This document shows positions 1 to 9,341 of a DNA stretch of 46,545 nucleotides, one piece after another. Under the pieces are notes generated by a model that was not told the origin of the DNA, did no database searches, and saw only the letters and a list, made by a program, of their open reading frames with translations. Each line of letters starts with the position of its first letter. The first letter of the stretch is position 1. Location of the stretch: assembly GCA_021323955.1 (NCBI GenBank), contig JAJPKC010000311.1, forward strand, positions 1 to 46,545. The letters are read 5' to 3'. The translations under genes were made by a program, and so were the position numbers. The DNA is from Oscillatoriales cyanobacterium Centralia_MAG_596. Lineage in GTDB: Bacteria; Cyanobacteriota; Cyanobacteriia; Leptolyngbyales; Leptolyngbyaceae.

Positions 1-1
1 C

Positions 2-250
2 CTCAGCAGTACGCTCTGGATGTGGATGGCACTCAACTACGACCATGAGACTCCCGCTACAGATCTGATCGCGTGGCAGGAGAAAATTTTGTATCAAGAC
101 ATTCCCATCATTCAGGCGCAGCGACCCAGACTCCTGCCGCTATATACCCAATCGGATCTACTGCTGAATAGCGATCGCACGCTGATAATGTATCGCAAGT
201 GGCTGCGCGACCTGGGATTACGATTTGGTACGACTGCCAGCACGGATTAG
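2..250 (+). CDS. C-terminal fragment of a Rieske-type aromatic ring-hydroxylating oxygenase (vanillate O-demethylase oxygenase-like), truncated at window start
   Basis: Frame is open from the window edge; tail 'QRPRLLPLYTQSDLLLNSDRTLIMYRKWLRDLGL' resembles the C-terminus of Rieske oxygenases. Confidence 0.6.
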   Translation, partial: LSSTLWMWMALNYDHETPATDLIAWQEKILYQDIPIIQAQRPRLLPLYTQSDLLLNSDRTLIMYRKWLRDLGLRFGTTASTD

Positions 251-266
251 ACTGATCCCGATTATC

Positions 267-1955
267 TTATGCCGATCGCGTCACCGTTGAAGGCATGACG
301 CGCCAGATCTGTTCCAGGCGACTGGCCGGGATCGTCAGGTACAAAATGTCGCCTGCGCTCAGGCAAATTTCCAGTAGATCCCAGCCATGTACGGTTTGAC
401 TCCGCGTTTCCATATATAGCGGTACAAAATCGGTGGCGATCGCGGCGTCCTGTACGCGCTTGCCACAAAACGGATGGTTCGCGGTAATCATGGTTGCCAG
501 CGCTACCCAAAGGCTGTCAGCCGTCATCCCATTACCGAGAATGCGACCACCCAATGCCGCCGCCGCAAATGCTGGGGCTACCAGTTCTGCCGGACTAAAT
601 ACCGCATCAAACTCAAACACAAGCTGCGCCATCCAGGCAAACTCTGGATCCTGGTAGCGCACAATCACCCCCACCTTGGGATTTAAGCTTTTGGCGTTCA
701 GGGCAATTTCCAGGTTTACCGTATCGTTACTGGTTACTGCCAACAATGCTTGCGCCTGCGCAAAGTTTGCCGCTTTGAGCGTAGCAGGAAGGCTGGCATC
801 ACCCTGGATCACCGGGATCTTCATTGCCCGGACGGTGTTGAGGAAGCGGCAGTTGGGGTCTTGCTCAATCACCACAACTTCATGCCCATAGCTGTGAAGG
901 TGGCTGACAATTTGTACCCCAACACCACCCAGTCCACAAACGACAAAATGGCCGCGACGGGGAATACGAGCGGCATCCCAAAAGCGATCGAACCGCGTGC
1001 CCAGCACAAAATCGTTCAGCAGCGCATAGGAAATACCAATAATGGCTGCGCCCACCAGCATGGTAAAGACGGTAAACAGCTTTAGATCATCGGGGGCATG
1101 GTCGATCCCGATATCGTTACCGCCCGCTCCCGTAATAATGCCGACGGAAAAGTAGAGGGCGTCGATCAGGTTGGTGTGCAGCACCGATGAGGCATACGTA
1201 GCTGTGCTGATCAAGATCATGACCAGCAGAAGCATCGTACCAGCCAGCAAGGCTCGACTGTGCGAGCGGAGATACTTCAGCCCCAGGGCCAGTTTGGTCA
1301 ACTTTTGCGTGAGCGATCGCTGGACGGTGCGAATGCTGGGTTTCGTGCCAATGATCAGGCGATCGCCCGACTGGAGCCGATGCCCCCGCACGATCGCTGA
1401 CACCAGATCGACCTTACTATCGACGGGCAGATAGTAAATCAACATGCGATCGCGGTCTTCCCACAGGTCGCTGAGCTTCCGTCCGAGCCACGGGTGGTCA
1501 TCCTCAATGTAGGCTTCATGGATAGGCCAGGTCTGGTTAAACAGCCGCAGTTGCCCGATCGCGGCATTGCCCAGCGCCGCAAACGTAAAAATTGGTGCAG
1601 CCAGCGACGCCACACTCATGCTGATGTGGTCTGGCAAGGTCGTGTCCAGGCGATCGCCCAAACTCGTGTTGAACAGCCGATTGATAATCCGGATGCGTGG
1701 ATTCAGTACCCGTGCCTGCATGAGAACGGCCAGATTAAGGCCATCGTCATTGTTGGTCAAAACCAGCGTTTGGGCATCGCGGATGCCCGCTTGCAGCAGG
1801 ATCTTGGCTGACTGCACATCGCCAACGATGACATCCTCCTCATGGGCGATCGGGCGATGGTGAATCCCGACGACATGTGCGCCCTGCTGTCTGAGCAAAC
1901 AGAGGATTTTGTACCCAGTCGGACTCAAACCACAAATAATAATTCGAGGTTTCAT
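267..1955 (-). CDS. Ion-channel/TrkA-N protein: two NAD-binding (RCK-like) domains flanking a short TM pore region
   Basis: 562 aa; N-terminal 'IIICGLSPTGYKIL' and internal 'HFVVCGLGGVGVQIVSHL' Rossmann motifs, with TM segments and a pore-loop-like 'ALYFSVGIITGAGGND' between. Confidence 0.85.
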   Translation of the reverse strand: MKPRIIICGLSPTGYKILCLLRQQGAHVVGIHHRPIAHEEDVIVGDVQSAKILLQAGIRDAQTLVLTNNDDGLNLAVLMQARVLNPRIRIINRLFNTSLGDRLDTTLPDHISMSVASLAAPIFTFAALGNAAIGQLRLFNQTWPIHEAYIEDDHPWLGRKLSDLWEDRDRMLIYYLPVDSKVDLVSAIVRGHRLQSGDRLIIGTKPSIRTVQRSLTQKLTKLALGLKYLRSHSRALLAGTMLLLVMILISTATYASSVLHTNLIDALYFSVGIITGAGGNDIGIDHAPDDLKLFTVFTMLVGAAIIGISYALLNDFVLGTRFDRFWDAARIPRRGHFVVCGLGGVGVQIVSHLHSYGHEVVVIEQDPNCRFLNTVRAMKIPVIQGDASLPATLKAANFAQAQALLAVTSNDTVNLEIALNAKSLNPKVGVIVRYQDPEFAWMAQLVFEFDAVFSPAELVAPAFAAAALGGRILGNGMTADSLWVALATMITANHPFCGKRVQDAAIATDFVPLYMETRSQTVHGWDLLEICLSAGDILYLTIPASRLEQIWRVMPSTVTRSA

Positions 1956-2212
1956 ACTTGAGAAGGCGCTGCCGGCGCGACAGGACTAGTCTTCTATTCT
2001 CGATCGCCGTTCCCGCCAGGACTGTACTGGAAAACACCATTATGATGGGAAAGGCAGTTGGGAAACGGAAACGACCGCGATCGGTAGTCCAATGTCAGAC
2101 TGGCAAGCACCACTCAACGCTCAAACCGCTCCCTCTTGCTGCGCTTGCCCGTGCCTTTTGCGCTTTTGCTCTCTCCAGCCCCTTAGATCTCTAGTCCTTC
2201 CCACCTCCTGAC

Positions 2213-2626
2213 ATGACTTACTTCGTAATTTACGACGGCAACTGCAACCTCTGCACCACCCTCGTGCAATTGCTGGAAACGCTGGACAAAGGCGATCGAT
2301 TTCAGTACATCCCGATGCAGGATGAGCCAGCCTTGAGTCAATTTGGTATTACCGCGCAGGACTGTGAGCAAGGCATGATTTTAATCAATGCGGCAAGCCC
2401 CGAACAGCGCTGGCAGGGCAGCGAGGCGGCTGAAGAGATCGGGCGGCTGTTGCCAATGGGGCAAATCTTTGTGGCGGCTTATCGAGGGTTGCCAGGGGCA
2501 AAATGGGCTGGCGATCGCGCCTACGTGCAGATTCGTGATAACCGCTATACGCTCTTTGGCCGACGCGATCGGACGTATTATCCCCAATATCCAGCGGCCT
2601 GTGTGTCTGATCATTGCCGTCTGTAA
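2213..2626 (+). CDS. Thiol-disulfide oxidoreductase DCC family (DUF393) protein
   Basis: 'VIYDGNCNLCTTLVQLLETLD' DGxCxLC motif. Confidence 0.85.
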   Translation: MTYFVIYDGNCNLCTTLVQLLETLDKGDRFQYIPMQDEPALSQFGITAQDCEQGMILINAASPEQRWQGSEAAEEIGRLLPMGQIFVAAYRGLPGAKWAGDRAYVQIRDNRYTLFGRRDRTYYPQYPAACVSDHCRL

Positions 2627-2823
2627 ACTGATCATCCTCCAGCCACCCTCATAATGTCCGGATTTCTCCTGTTTTCGCTGTAAATCTAGTGATAGATGGA
2701 TGTTTTTTTGTGACTGTTGATTAGTCAACAAACTCCAGGGTGTATCGGGCTTTGGCAGCGGCAATCTGTCTGCGGTAGCCGTCCGATGGTATGAGATAAC
2801 CCGATGAATAAGACTGGATTGAG

Positions 2824-4257
2824 ATGGCAGAAAAATGGGCGATCGTCATTGGCATCAGTCAGTATGAGCGTCTGCAATCCCTCCAATATGCAGAACGTGA
2901 TGCTCAGTTGGTGCGAGATTTCTTGGTAAAAGAGGCCAAGTTTGATCAGGTTTACTACTTTTCCGATCGATCACCCGAAATTGTGCTGGACGGGGTGACG
3001 ATCTTAACGCAGCCTACGGTGGCCAATCTCTGGCGATTTTTTGAGCTGCGGTTTGCGACCCCTTTTCTCAAGCAGGGCGATACACTCTGGCTGTTTTTCA
3101 GCGGCTACGGTTTGCAGTATGCCGACTCAGACTATCTCATGCCCAGTGATGGCGAACCGGAGGCGGCCGACATAACCGCTTTCACAATCGATGCCGTTGC
3201 CGACTGTCTCTGTCGCAGTGGGGCCGACAGTCCTGTGTTGTTTCTCGACGCCTGCCGTACCGACGACCAGAAGTTTGGGCAGGGTTTTGGAACCGATCCA
3301 ACGGGGGTCGTCAGCATTTTTTCGGCGGACTTTGGTGAAGTGACCCAAGAAATTGAGGCGATGCAGCAGGGGACATTCGCCCACGTCCTGGTTGAGGGGG
3401 TACGGTGGGAAAGCCGTCAGTCAAACCCAACCATAGCGCACCTATTTGAATACCTACGCGATCGCGTCCCCCAGATCAACCTGCACCACGGCAAACCACC
3501 ACAGACGCCCCGGATGAGTGCAAATGCCGCGATCGACCCTGAGGCAATTCCCGTGCCCAGGGCGATCGATCGCCGCCAATCCCAACCCAAAGTCCGGCTT
3601 TCGCCGCCCGTCCCGCCAACCGTAGCAGCACCCAAGCCTGCCGCCGTGATGCCGCAATCGGTGATGCGTCGGAGACTGGTAGAGGGACTGGCAGGAGTGG
3701 CAATTCTGGCGCTCGGGTTTGCTGGCATATCTGCCTATTGGGAGGTCACCAGTCTCGATTGGGGTGGCATCCTCCGCTCGGCCCAGCTTGCCCTGAGCGG
3801 CGCACCGCCGTCGTCGAGTGCCTCGACCAAACCCCTCACAGGCACGGCATCACTCCAGGCTGCGTCTAGCTCCAGAGATCGCGATAATTTTTATCAACGT
3901 CTGCCAAAGACGGGAACGTATACGGCTACGACGGGACGTTCGGGGGAGTCGTATCGCGAAATTAGCAGTGGTGCCGGACGGTTTTGCATCAAAATTGTCA
4001 ATACCCCTACTACGCCATCCACGGGCTACCAGCAGATTATTGTTAGCAGCCTCGCCTTTCGTGAGAATGGCATCTACATCGACGCCACCCGCGAACGGCT
4101 GACGGTGGATGGCACGTTTACCGAAATTACGGACAGCAAGAATACCTGGCAATGGCTGAGTGCCGATGTCGATCGCAGCGGACTCGTAGCCGAATGTTTA
4201 GCCGCTCCTGGGAGCTATATCCGGCAAGTAAAGGGGGGAAAAGTAAACCCCAGCTAA
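2824..4257 (+). CDS. Caspase family (C14-like) protein with TM segment and C-terminal extracytoplasmic region; His replaced by Tyr in the dyad motif
   Basis: 'KWAIVIGISQYERL', 'LWLFFSGYG', 'VLFLDACR'; TM 'LAGVAILALGFAGISAYWEV'. Confidence 0.85.
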   Translation: MAEKWAIVIGISQYERLQSLQYAERDAQLVRDFLVKEAKFDQVYYFSDRSPEIVLDGVTILTQPTVANLWRFFELRFATPFLKQGDTLWLFFSGYGLQYADSDYLMPSDGEPEAADITAFTIDAVADCLCRSGADSPVLFLDACRTDDQKFGQGFGTDPTGVVSIFSADFGEVTQEIEAMQQGTFAHVLVEGVRWESRQSNPTIAHLFEYLRDRVPQINLHHGKPPQTPRMSANAAIDPEAIPVPRAIDRRQSQPKVRLSPPVPPTVAAPKPAAVMPQSVMRRRLVEGLAGVAILALGFAGISAYWEVTSLDWGGILRSAQLALSGAPPSSSASTKPLTGTASLQAASSSRDRDNFYQRLPKTGTYTATTGRSGESYREISSGAGRFCIKIVNTPTTPSTGYQQIIVSSLAFRENGIYIDATRERLTVDGTFTEITDSKNTWQWLSADVDRSGLVAECLAAPGSYIRQVKGGKVNPS

Positions 4258-4466
4258 AGGATGCCGGGTGTTGGCACGATCGCTTTGGCTAGAACGCTTT
4301 GGCCAGAACGCTGAGGACATAGCCAGTGGTTGCAATATGCAGACGGGATCAGCATTCTGCCCCATCCCTGCCTCCCATGCAGGACAACGGCTATCGCCGG
4401 TTGATCGAAGCAGGGTAAAGGCTAACTGTCCGTTGTCCGGCGCTCTTTCGACTCATTCTGTCGCCT

Positions 4467-5858
4467 TCACGCGCGGGCAATGCCTTCCTGGCGGGCAGCA
4501 CTCTGGACAGCGGCAGAGACGGCTGTAGCGACCCGTTCATCAAACACAGACGGGATGATGAATTCGCGACCGAGATCGGTGGGCTTGACGAGGGAGGCGA
4601 TCGCCTGAGCGGCTTCGAGATACATTGTGATGGTGAAGGTAGCGGCACGGCAGTCCAGAGCACCCCGGAAGACGCCGGGAAAGGCCAGCACGTTATTAAT
4701 CTGGTTGGGATAGTCGCTGCGTCCAGTTGCCATGACCGCGACATCATTGCTCACCAACTCCGGCTGAATTTCGGGGATCGGATTTGCCATCGCGAAGACG
4801 ATCGGGTCTTTTGCCATTGATCGCACCATTTCTGGTGTGACCACACCGGGGGCACTCACCCCTAAGAAAACATCGCTCTCCCGCATCGCGTCGGCCAGTT
4901 TACCGCCTTTCTCAACCGCAAATTCCCGCTTTTGCTCGGTGAGGTCAGCGCGATCAAGGGACAAGAGGCCTTTGGAATCGCACATGGCAATGTGTTCTGC
5001 ACCCGCTTTGCGAAGCAGCCGCGCGATCGCAACGCCAGCCGCGCCTGCACCATTGATCACAATGCGAACGTCAGCCATCGATTTGTTCACCAGCTTCAAG
5101 GCGTTGATTAAAGCTGCCAGCGTCACGATCGCAGTGCCATGTTGGTCATCGTGAAAAACAGGGATATTCAGCTCGCGCTGGAGCCGCGCCTCAATTTCAA
5201 AGCAGCGTGGAGCCGCAATATCTTCCAGGTTGACGCCGCCAAAAACGGGTGCGATATTTTTCACCGTTTCAACGATTGCATCGGTGTCCTGGGTCGCCAG
5301 GCAGATAGGGAAGGCGTCCAGTCCGCCAAACTCCTTAAACAGCATTGCTTTGCCTTCCATAACCGGCAGCGCGGCTTCGGGGCCCAGATTTCCCAACCCC
5401 AGAACCGCACTGCCATCGGTCACGATCGCAACGGTGTTCTGCTTGATCGTCAGGTTATAGACTTGCTCAGGGTCTTGGGCAATAGCGGTACAGATCCGCC
5501 CCACTCCCGGCGTATAGGCCATCGCCAGATCGGCCTGCCCCCGCAGCGGGATTCGGCTCTGGACGCTGATCTTGCCGCCTCGATGCAGGTTGAAGGTGCG
5601 ATCGTAGACATTCAGGACATGAATGTCGGGCAGCGCTTTGACGGCTGCCACAATCGTCTCTGCGTGTTCGGTACTGGCCGCGTCGATCGTGATGTCTCGC
5701 AGGGAAAGCTGACGGGTTTGCTCAATCAGATCAATCTGACCCATGTTGCCACCCAGGCTGGAGACGGCTTTTGTAACCGATGCCAGCATACCCGGCCGGT
5801 TAGGCACCTCAAAGCGGATGGTCAGACTAAAGCTGGAATTGGGAGTAAGGTTGGTCAT
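4467..5858 (-). CDS. NAD(P)-dependent malic enzyme with N-terminal ACT domain
   Basis: 'FEVPNRPGMLASVTKAVSSLGGNMGQIDL' ACT domain; 'MAYTPGVGRIC', 'VFHDDQHGTAIVTLAALINALK', 'INGAGAAGVAIARLL' malic enzyme motifs; start chosen at internal Met of the longer ORF. Confidence 0.9.
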   Translation of the reverse strand: MTNLTPNSSFSLTIRFEVPNRPGMLASVTKAVSSLGGNMGQIDLIEQTRQLSLRDITIDAASTEHAETIVAAVKALPDIHVLNVYDRTFNLHRGGKISVQSRIPLRGQADLAMAYTPGVGRICTAIAQDPEQVYNLTIKQNTVAIVTDGSAVLGLGNLGPEAALPVMEGKAMLFKEFGGLDAFPICLATQDTDAIVETVKNIAPVFGGVNLEDIAAPRCFEIEARLQRELNIPVFHDDQHGTAIVTLAALINALKLVNKSMADVRIVINGAGAAGVAIARLLRKAGAEHIAMCDSKGLLSLDRADLTEQKREFAVEKGGKLADAMRESDVFLGVSAPGVVTPEMVRSMAKDPIVFAMANPIPEIQPELVSNDVAVMATGRSDYPNQINNVLAFPGVFRGALDCRAATFTITMYLEAAQAIASLVKPTDLGREFIIPSVFDERVATAVSAAVQSAARQEGIARA

Positions 5859-6027
5859 GGGCGTTTGAAGTGGGAAATGCGATGGTGATTGCAGCGTAAT
5901 CGACAGGATGAGGCTGGACAACGAAAGCTTGCCAAAGCGTCATTAGCTTAAGGGAATGTCCGACTCAGGATTGTACCAACTCACACCAACTGATTTGATG
6001 TAGTCATGATGAAGCATGTGCAGGTTT

Positions 6028-6471
6028 ATGCCCAGTCTCTACGCCGAAATTGAAATTAATGCGTCCCGGCGGCGGGTTTGGCAGGTGCTTCTGCAAAAAG
6101 AGCACTGGCTTTATTGGAATACCTATTTGTATGACTGCGATGACAGCCGGCCGTTTGCACCGGGTCAGACCGTCTGGCTGTCGCTACGCCGCATTCCCGG
6201 CGATGAGGAAACAGAATTTCAGCCGATCGTCACCCTGATGCAAGCAGACGTGTGCTTGAAATGGGTGTCGTCCATTCCTGGCTTTGCGATCGAGCATGTA
6301 TTTCAGCTCCAGGAAACCGGGCGCGATCGCACCAAATACATTCATCAGGAGAATTTTTCCGGTGCTCTCACCCGCGTTTTCTTTCCCTTCATTCGCCAGG
6401 ACGAACAGCAAGGCATCCGCCGCATGGCGCGTGAGCTAAAGCGGTATGTGGAGGCATCACAAGCTGGTTAA
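6028..6471 (+). CDS. SRPBCC (START-like) domain protein
   Basis: 'LYAEIEINASRRRVWQVLLQKEHWLYWNTYL' typical SRPBCC N-terminus. Confidence 0.7.
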   Translation: MPSLYAEIEINASRRRVWQVLLQKEHWLYWNTYLYDCDDSRPFAPGQTVWLSLRRIPGDEETEFQPIVTLMQADVCLKWVSSIPGFAIEHVFQLQETGRDRTKYIHQENFSGALTRVFFPFIRQDEQQGIRRMARELKRYVEASQAG

Positions 6472-6555
6472 AAACTGGCACAATACCCATTTTGTGTGGG
6501 CTTGTCACAGCAAAAATCTCGTATTATTCTGCTGGAGCTTTATAAAGGGTGTGCA

Positions 6556-8022
6556 ATGCTCAAGCGAATTCCAGGCATTAAGCCTTTGGTGATGACGGCA
6601 GTGTTAATTGGGTCGAACTTTATACCACTACAAGCAATCGCTAACGATAATAAAGTTTTTGTTCTACCGAAGAACGATCTATTCCAAATCTCGACTCGAA
6701 AAGGCTTAAATTGGGCAGCTAATGAATGGCCTTACAACGCAACAATTGTCATTGAGGAAGGTGGACAACAGGTTGGCGAGGCTGTTTTAGACCGTCAGGG
6801 TTACGACTTTACAAATGAGTCTGATCCAAGCTTGCTCCGTGTTGTTATTAAAGCTCCATTTTCCAGTCCCGCACCCAATCGATTAGTTGCAGTTTCTACA
6901 TGGAGTAGCCGGACAGAGGGCTGCTTTATGGAGTTATTAATCCAGGTTTCGCTACCAACGAGTTTAAGTGGAATTAATGGACGTGCTCTGGCTCCCTATT
7001 TAGTTCCGGCACGGGTTCAGGTTGATCTGGGAAAAGAAGTGATCACTCTACAACCTAAACCAGGATCTGAAGCAAGGTATAGCGATCCTATTCCTTACGA
7101 ATACTACAACATTGCTAAAGGACAATATATTAGTGGATTTTGGCATCAAGCACGTAATGAGTTTGTCGTTACGTCTAAGCAGGCAAAGATGCTTCTCGAT
7201 ACCCCTCCCGGAAAAGCTCGAGTCATTCTTGCTTTTCCAAACGATCTGTACAAAACCTATGCTTATCCGATTGGAGAAGGAACTACAAAACGCTGGAAAG
7301 AGGTCTTCGGTTTTAATGATGATTGCAAAGCCAACTCTCCTTCAAGACCACTGCCTCCAGATCTGGTAACCCAAGCGAAGTGGACACCACCTAAGGGATA
7401 TTACTATCCGCCTGATGCGGAATTTAAAGAAGCTGAAACAGACGCTAAATCGCTAATGAAGACAGAAGTTAAATTGACCGCTGATGAGCGTAAACAACGG
7501 TATGCTTTTCAGCAGAGCTGGTCTAAGAAAAACGTTCTTTGGCGTTATCTCGGTAGTTGGTCGATCGACAAAAGCAACTTTTATATTTTTCCGGCTACCA
7601 AAAACAGCCAGGCAGCTTGTGTCGTTACAGAACGGCAAAGTAAACCGGATGTCTTTGAAGGATATGTTTACAACACAGCCAGTCCCAGAGAGATGCAGTA
7701 TCATAAACCGAGAGACAAAGATATTAGTGGACTTTATTGGCGAGATCAGCAGGACGTTTTGTTTGGGAAAGATACTGGACCTGGCAGGGTTTATCCAGTT
7801 TTTGCCAGTCAAAAGTCGATCACTATTTCAACAGATATGAAAGCAGATTTCTATCGCTTGGGTTGCCCCACTGCGTTCATTCCAGCATCAAAGTTTGTTC
7901 CATCTCAAGAGCAGACATCTTCTCAAGAGCGACGCGTAGTGAACCCATTGAGCCAGATCGCTCCTCGGCTAAGTTTTTCGCTTGCCCTATTACTACAGAA
8001 TTTTGCACATCGTAAACTCTAA
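6556..8022 (+). CDS. Predicted secreted protein of unknown function
   Basis: Start at internal Met giving a signal-peptide-like N-terminus 'MLKRIPGIKPLVMTAVLIGSNFIPLQAIA'; long ORF with no family recognised; 7 nt upstream of the next gene. Confidence 0.65.
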   Translation: MLKRIPGIKPLVMTAVLIGSNFIPLQAIANDNKVFVLPKNDLFQISTRKGLNWAANEWPYNATIVIEEGGQQVGEAVLDRQGYDFTNESDPSLLRVVIKAPFSSPAPNRLVAVSTWSSRTEGCFMELLIQVSLPTSLSGINGRALAPYLVPARVQVDLGKEVITLQPKPGSEARYSDPIPYEYYNIAKGQYISGFWHQARNEFVVTSKQAKMLLDTPPGKARVILAFPNDLYKTYAYPIGEGTTKRWKEVFGFNDDCKANSPSRPLPPDLVTQAKWTPPKGYYYPPDAEFKEAETDAKSLMKTEVKLTADERKQRYAFQQSWSKKNVLWRYLGSWSIDKSNFYIFPATKNSQAACVVTERQSKPDVFEGYVYNTASPREMQYHKPRDKDISGLYWRDQQDVLFGKDTGPGRVYPVFASQKSITISTDMKADFYRLGCPTAFIPASKFVPSQEQTSSQERRVVNPLSQIAPRLSFSLALLLQNFAHRKL

Positions 8023-8029
8023 AATTCTG

Positions 8030-9229
8030 ATGAAACCAGTCACGTTAGCATTTCATACACTGCTTCAGTTAGCTGTTGTAGAACGTGTTTTGAATTTGTC
8101 GAGTGTCGCGCTGCCTGTCTCGTTAAATGGAGTAGGTGTGGTTAATTCTGGTTCATTGTTTTCCAGATCAACGTTGGTTGCTCAATCGCGTGAAGCAATC
8201 GCAGCGCTCAAGCAGGGTCGCGAACTGTATCAGCAATATAACTATGACGCCGCTCTGAGATCTTTTGAACAAGTAACTAAGCAAGACCCAGACTTTGCTG
8301 ATGCCTGGTATTGGCAGGGTATGACTCTGTACAATCAGCGCGACTATCAAAACGCGATCGTCTCCTTCAAAAGAGCGACCCAAATCGATGCTAAAAATCC
8401 AATCTTTTGGAAAGCGCGAGGGGATGCGATGAATGCTTTAGCACAATATACGCCTGAGCAAGATACCGCAATTGAGCGATATGATCTTGCCGTTGATGCT
8501 TACGATCGTGCCCTAAAATTCATGCCCGCTAATTCCATAAATGAACAGGCTGCAACATGGATGGGGCGTAGTGAATCGCTTTTTGCTCAAGGTAATTTAC
8601 TGGCTAGTCAGCAAAATCCTGTAGCCGCGTCACAAAAGTACCAAGAAGCCACAACTTCCTACAATGAGGTGATAAAGCTAGCAGCACTAACCAATGATAT
8701 AAATCAACAAGTTGATGCCCTATGGCAGCAGGGTGAAGCATATAGGAGAATCGCTGTCTATGGAGAAGAATCGAATAAGCAAACCTCTTATAGGGATGCT
8801 CTTAGCTCTTTTGATAGAGCCATTCAACTTAAATCAGATTTTTCTGATTGTTGGTACCGACGTGGTCGAGTCCTGGAAGAACTAAATCAACTAAAGGAAG
8901 CGTTGAATTCTTACGGTCAAGCAATACATATTGACCCAGAATTTGCAGAAGCTTTGCATTGGCAAGGAAAGCTCCTAGCTAAGTTAAAACGTTTTGAAGC
9001 AGCATTTGACTCGTTTGACAGAGCGACGAAGGGAACTATTCGGAGCGATTGGGCACTGGAAACAAAGCTAAATCCAGCTGAAATCTGGTATGGCCGTGGT
9101 TTAGCACTTTATCAGTTAAAACGTTATGAGCAGGCAGTCAGGTCATTTGATCAAGCAATTAAACTCAAGCCTGATTTCCCAGATGCACAAAAATATCGTA
9201 GCTATGCCCAGGACCAGTTAAATCGGTAA
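8030..9229 (+). CDS. Tetratricopeptide repeat protein with hydrophobic N-terminus
   Basis: Repeated TPR signatures, e.g. 'ADAWYWQGMTLYNQRDYQNAIVSFKRATQIDAKN', 'AEIWYGRGLALYQLKRYEQAVRSFDQAIKLKPDF'. Confidence 0.9.
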   Translation: MKPVTLAFHTLLQLAVVERVLNLSSVALPVSLNGVGVVNSGSLFSRSTLVAQSREAIAALKQGRELYQQYNYDAALRSFEQVTKQDPDFADAWYWQGMTLYNQRDYQNAIVSFKRATQIDAKNPIFWKARGDAMNALAQYTPEQDTAIERYDLAVDAYDRALKFMPANSINEQAATWMGRSESLFAQGNLLASQQNPVAASQKYQEATTSYNEVIKLAALTNDINQQVDALWQQGEAYRRIAVYGEESNKQTSYRDALSSFDRAIQLKSDFSDCWYRRGRVLEELNQLKEALNSYGQAIHIDPEFAEALHWQGKLLAKLKRFEAAFDSFDRATKGTIRSDWALETKLNPAEIWYGRGLALYQLKRYEQAVRSFDQAIKLKPDFPDAQKYRSYAQDQLNR

Positions 9230-9269
9230 TTAGGATCGCGAATTAAATAATCTGTAAATCTGAGATTTG

Positions 9270-9298
9270 GTCGGGACACGGCATTGTCATGTCCCGAC
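9270..9298. terminator. Hairpin between convergent genes (possible bidirectional terminator)
   Basis: Perfect 9-bp arms GTCGGGACA / TGTCCCGAC with 11-nt loop between the TPR gene stop and the caspase gene stop. Confidence 0.55.
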
Positions 9299-9341
9299 GC
9301 AGAGAATTGCACCTTAATAAATCTGTGATCGTTGAACACAA

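Noticed and set aside
5139-5888. 249-aa plus-strand ORF opposite the malic enzyme
   Set aside because: Antisense shadow of a confident coding gene; no recognisable domain
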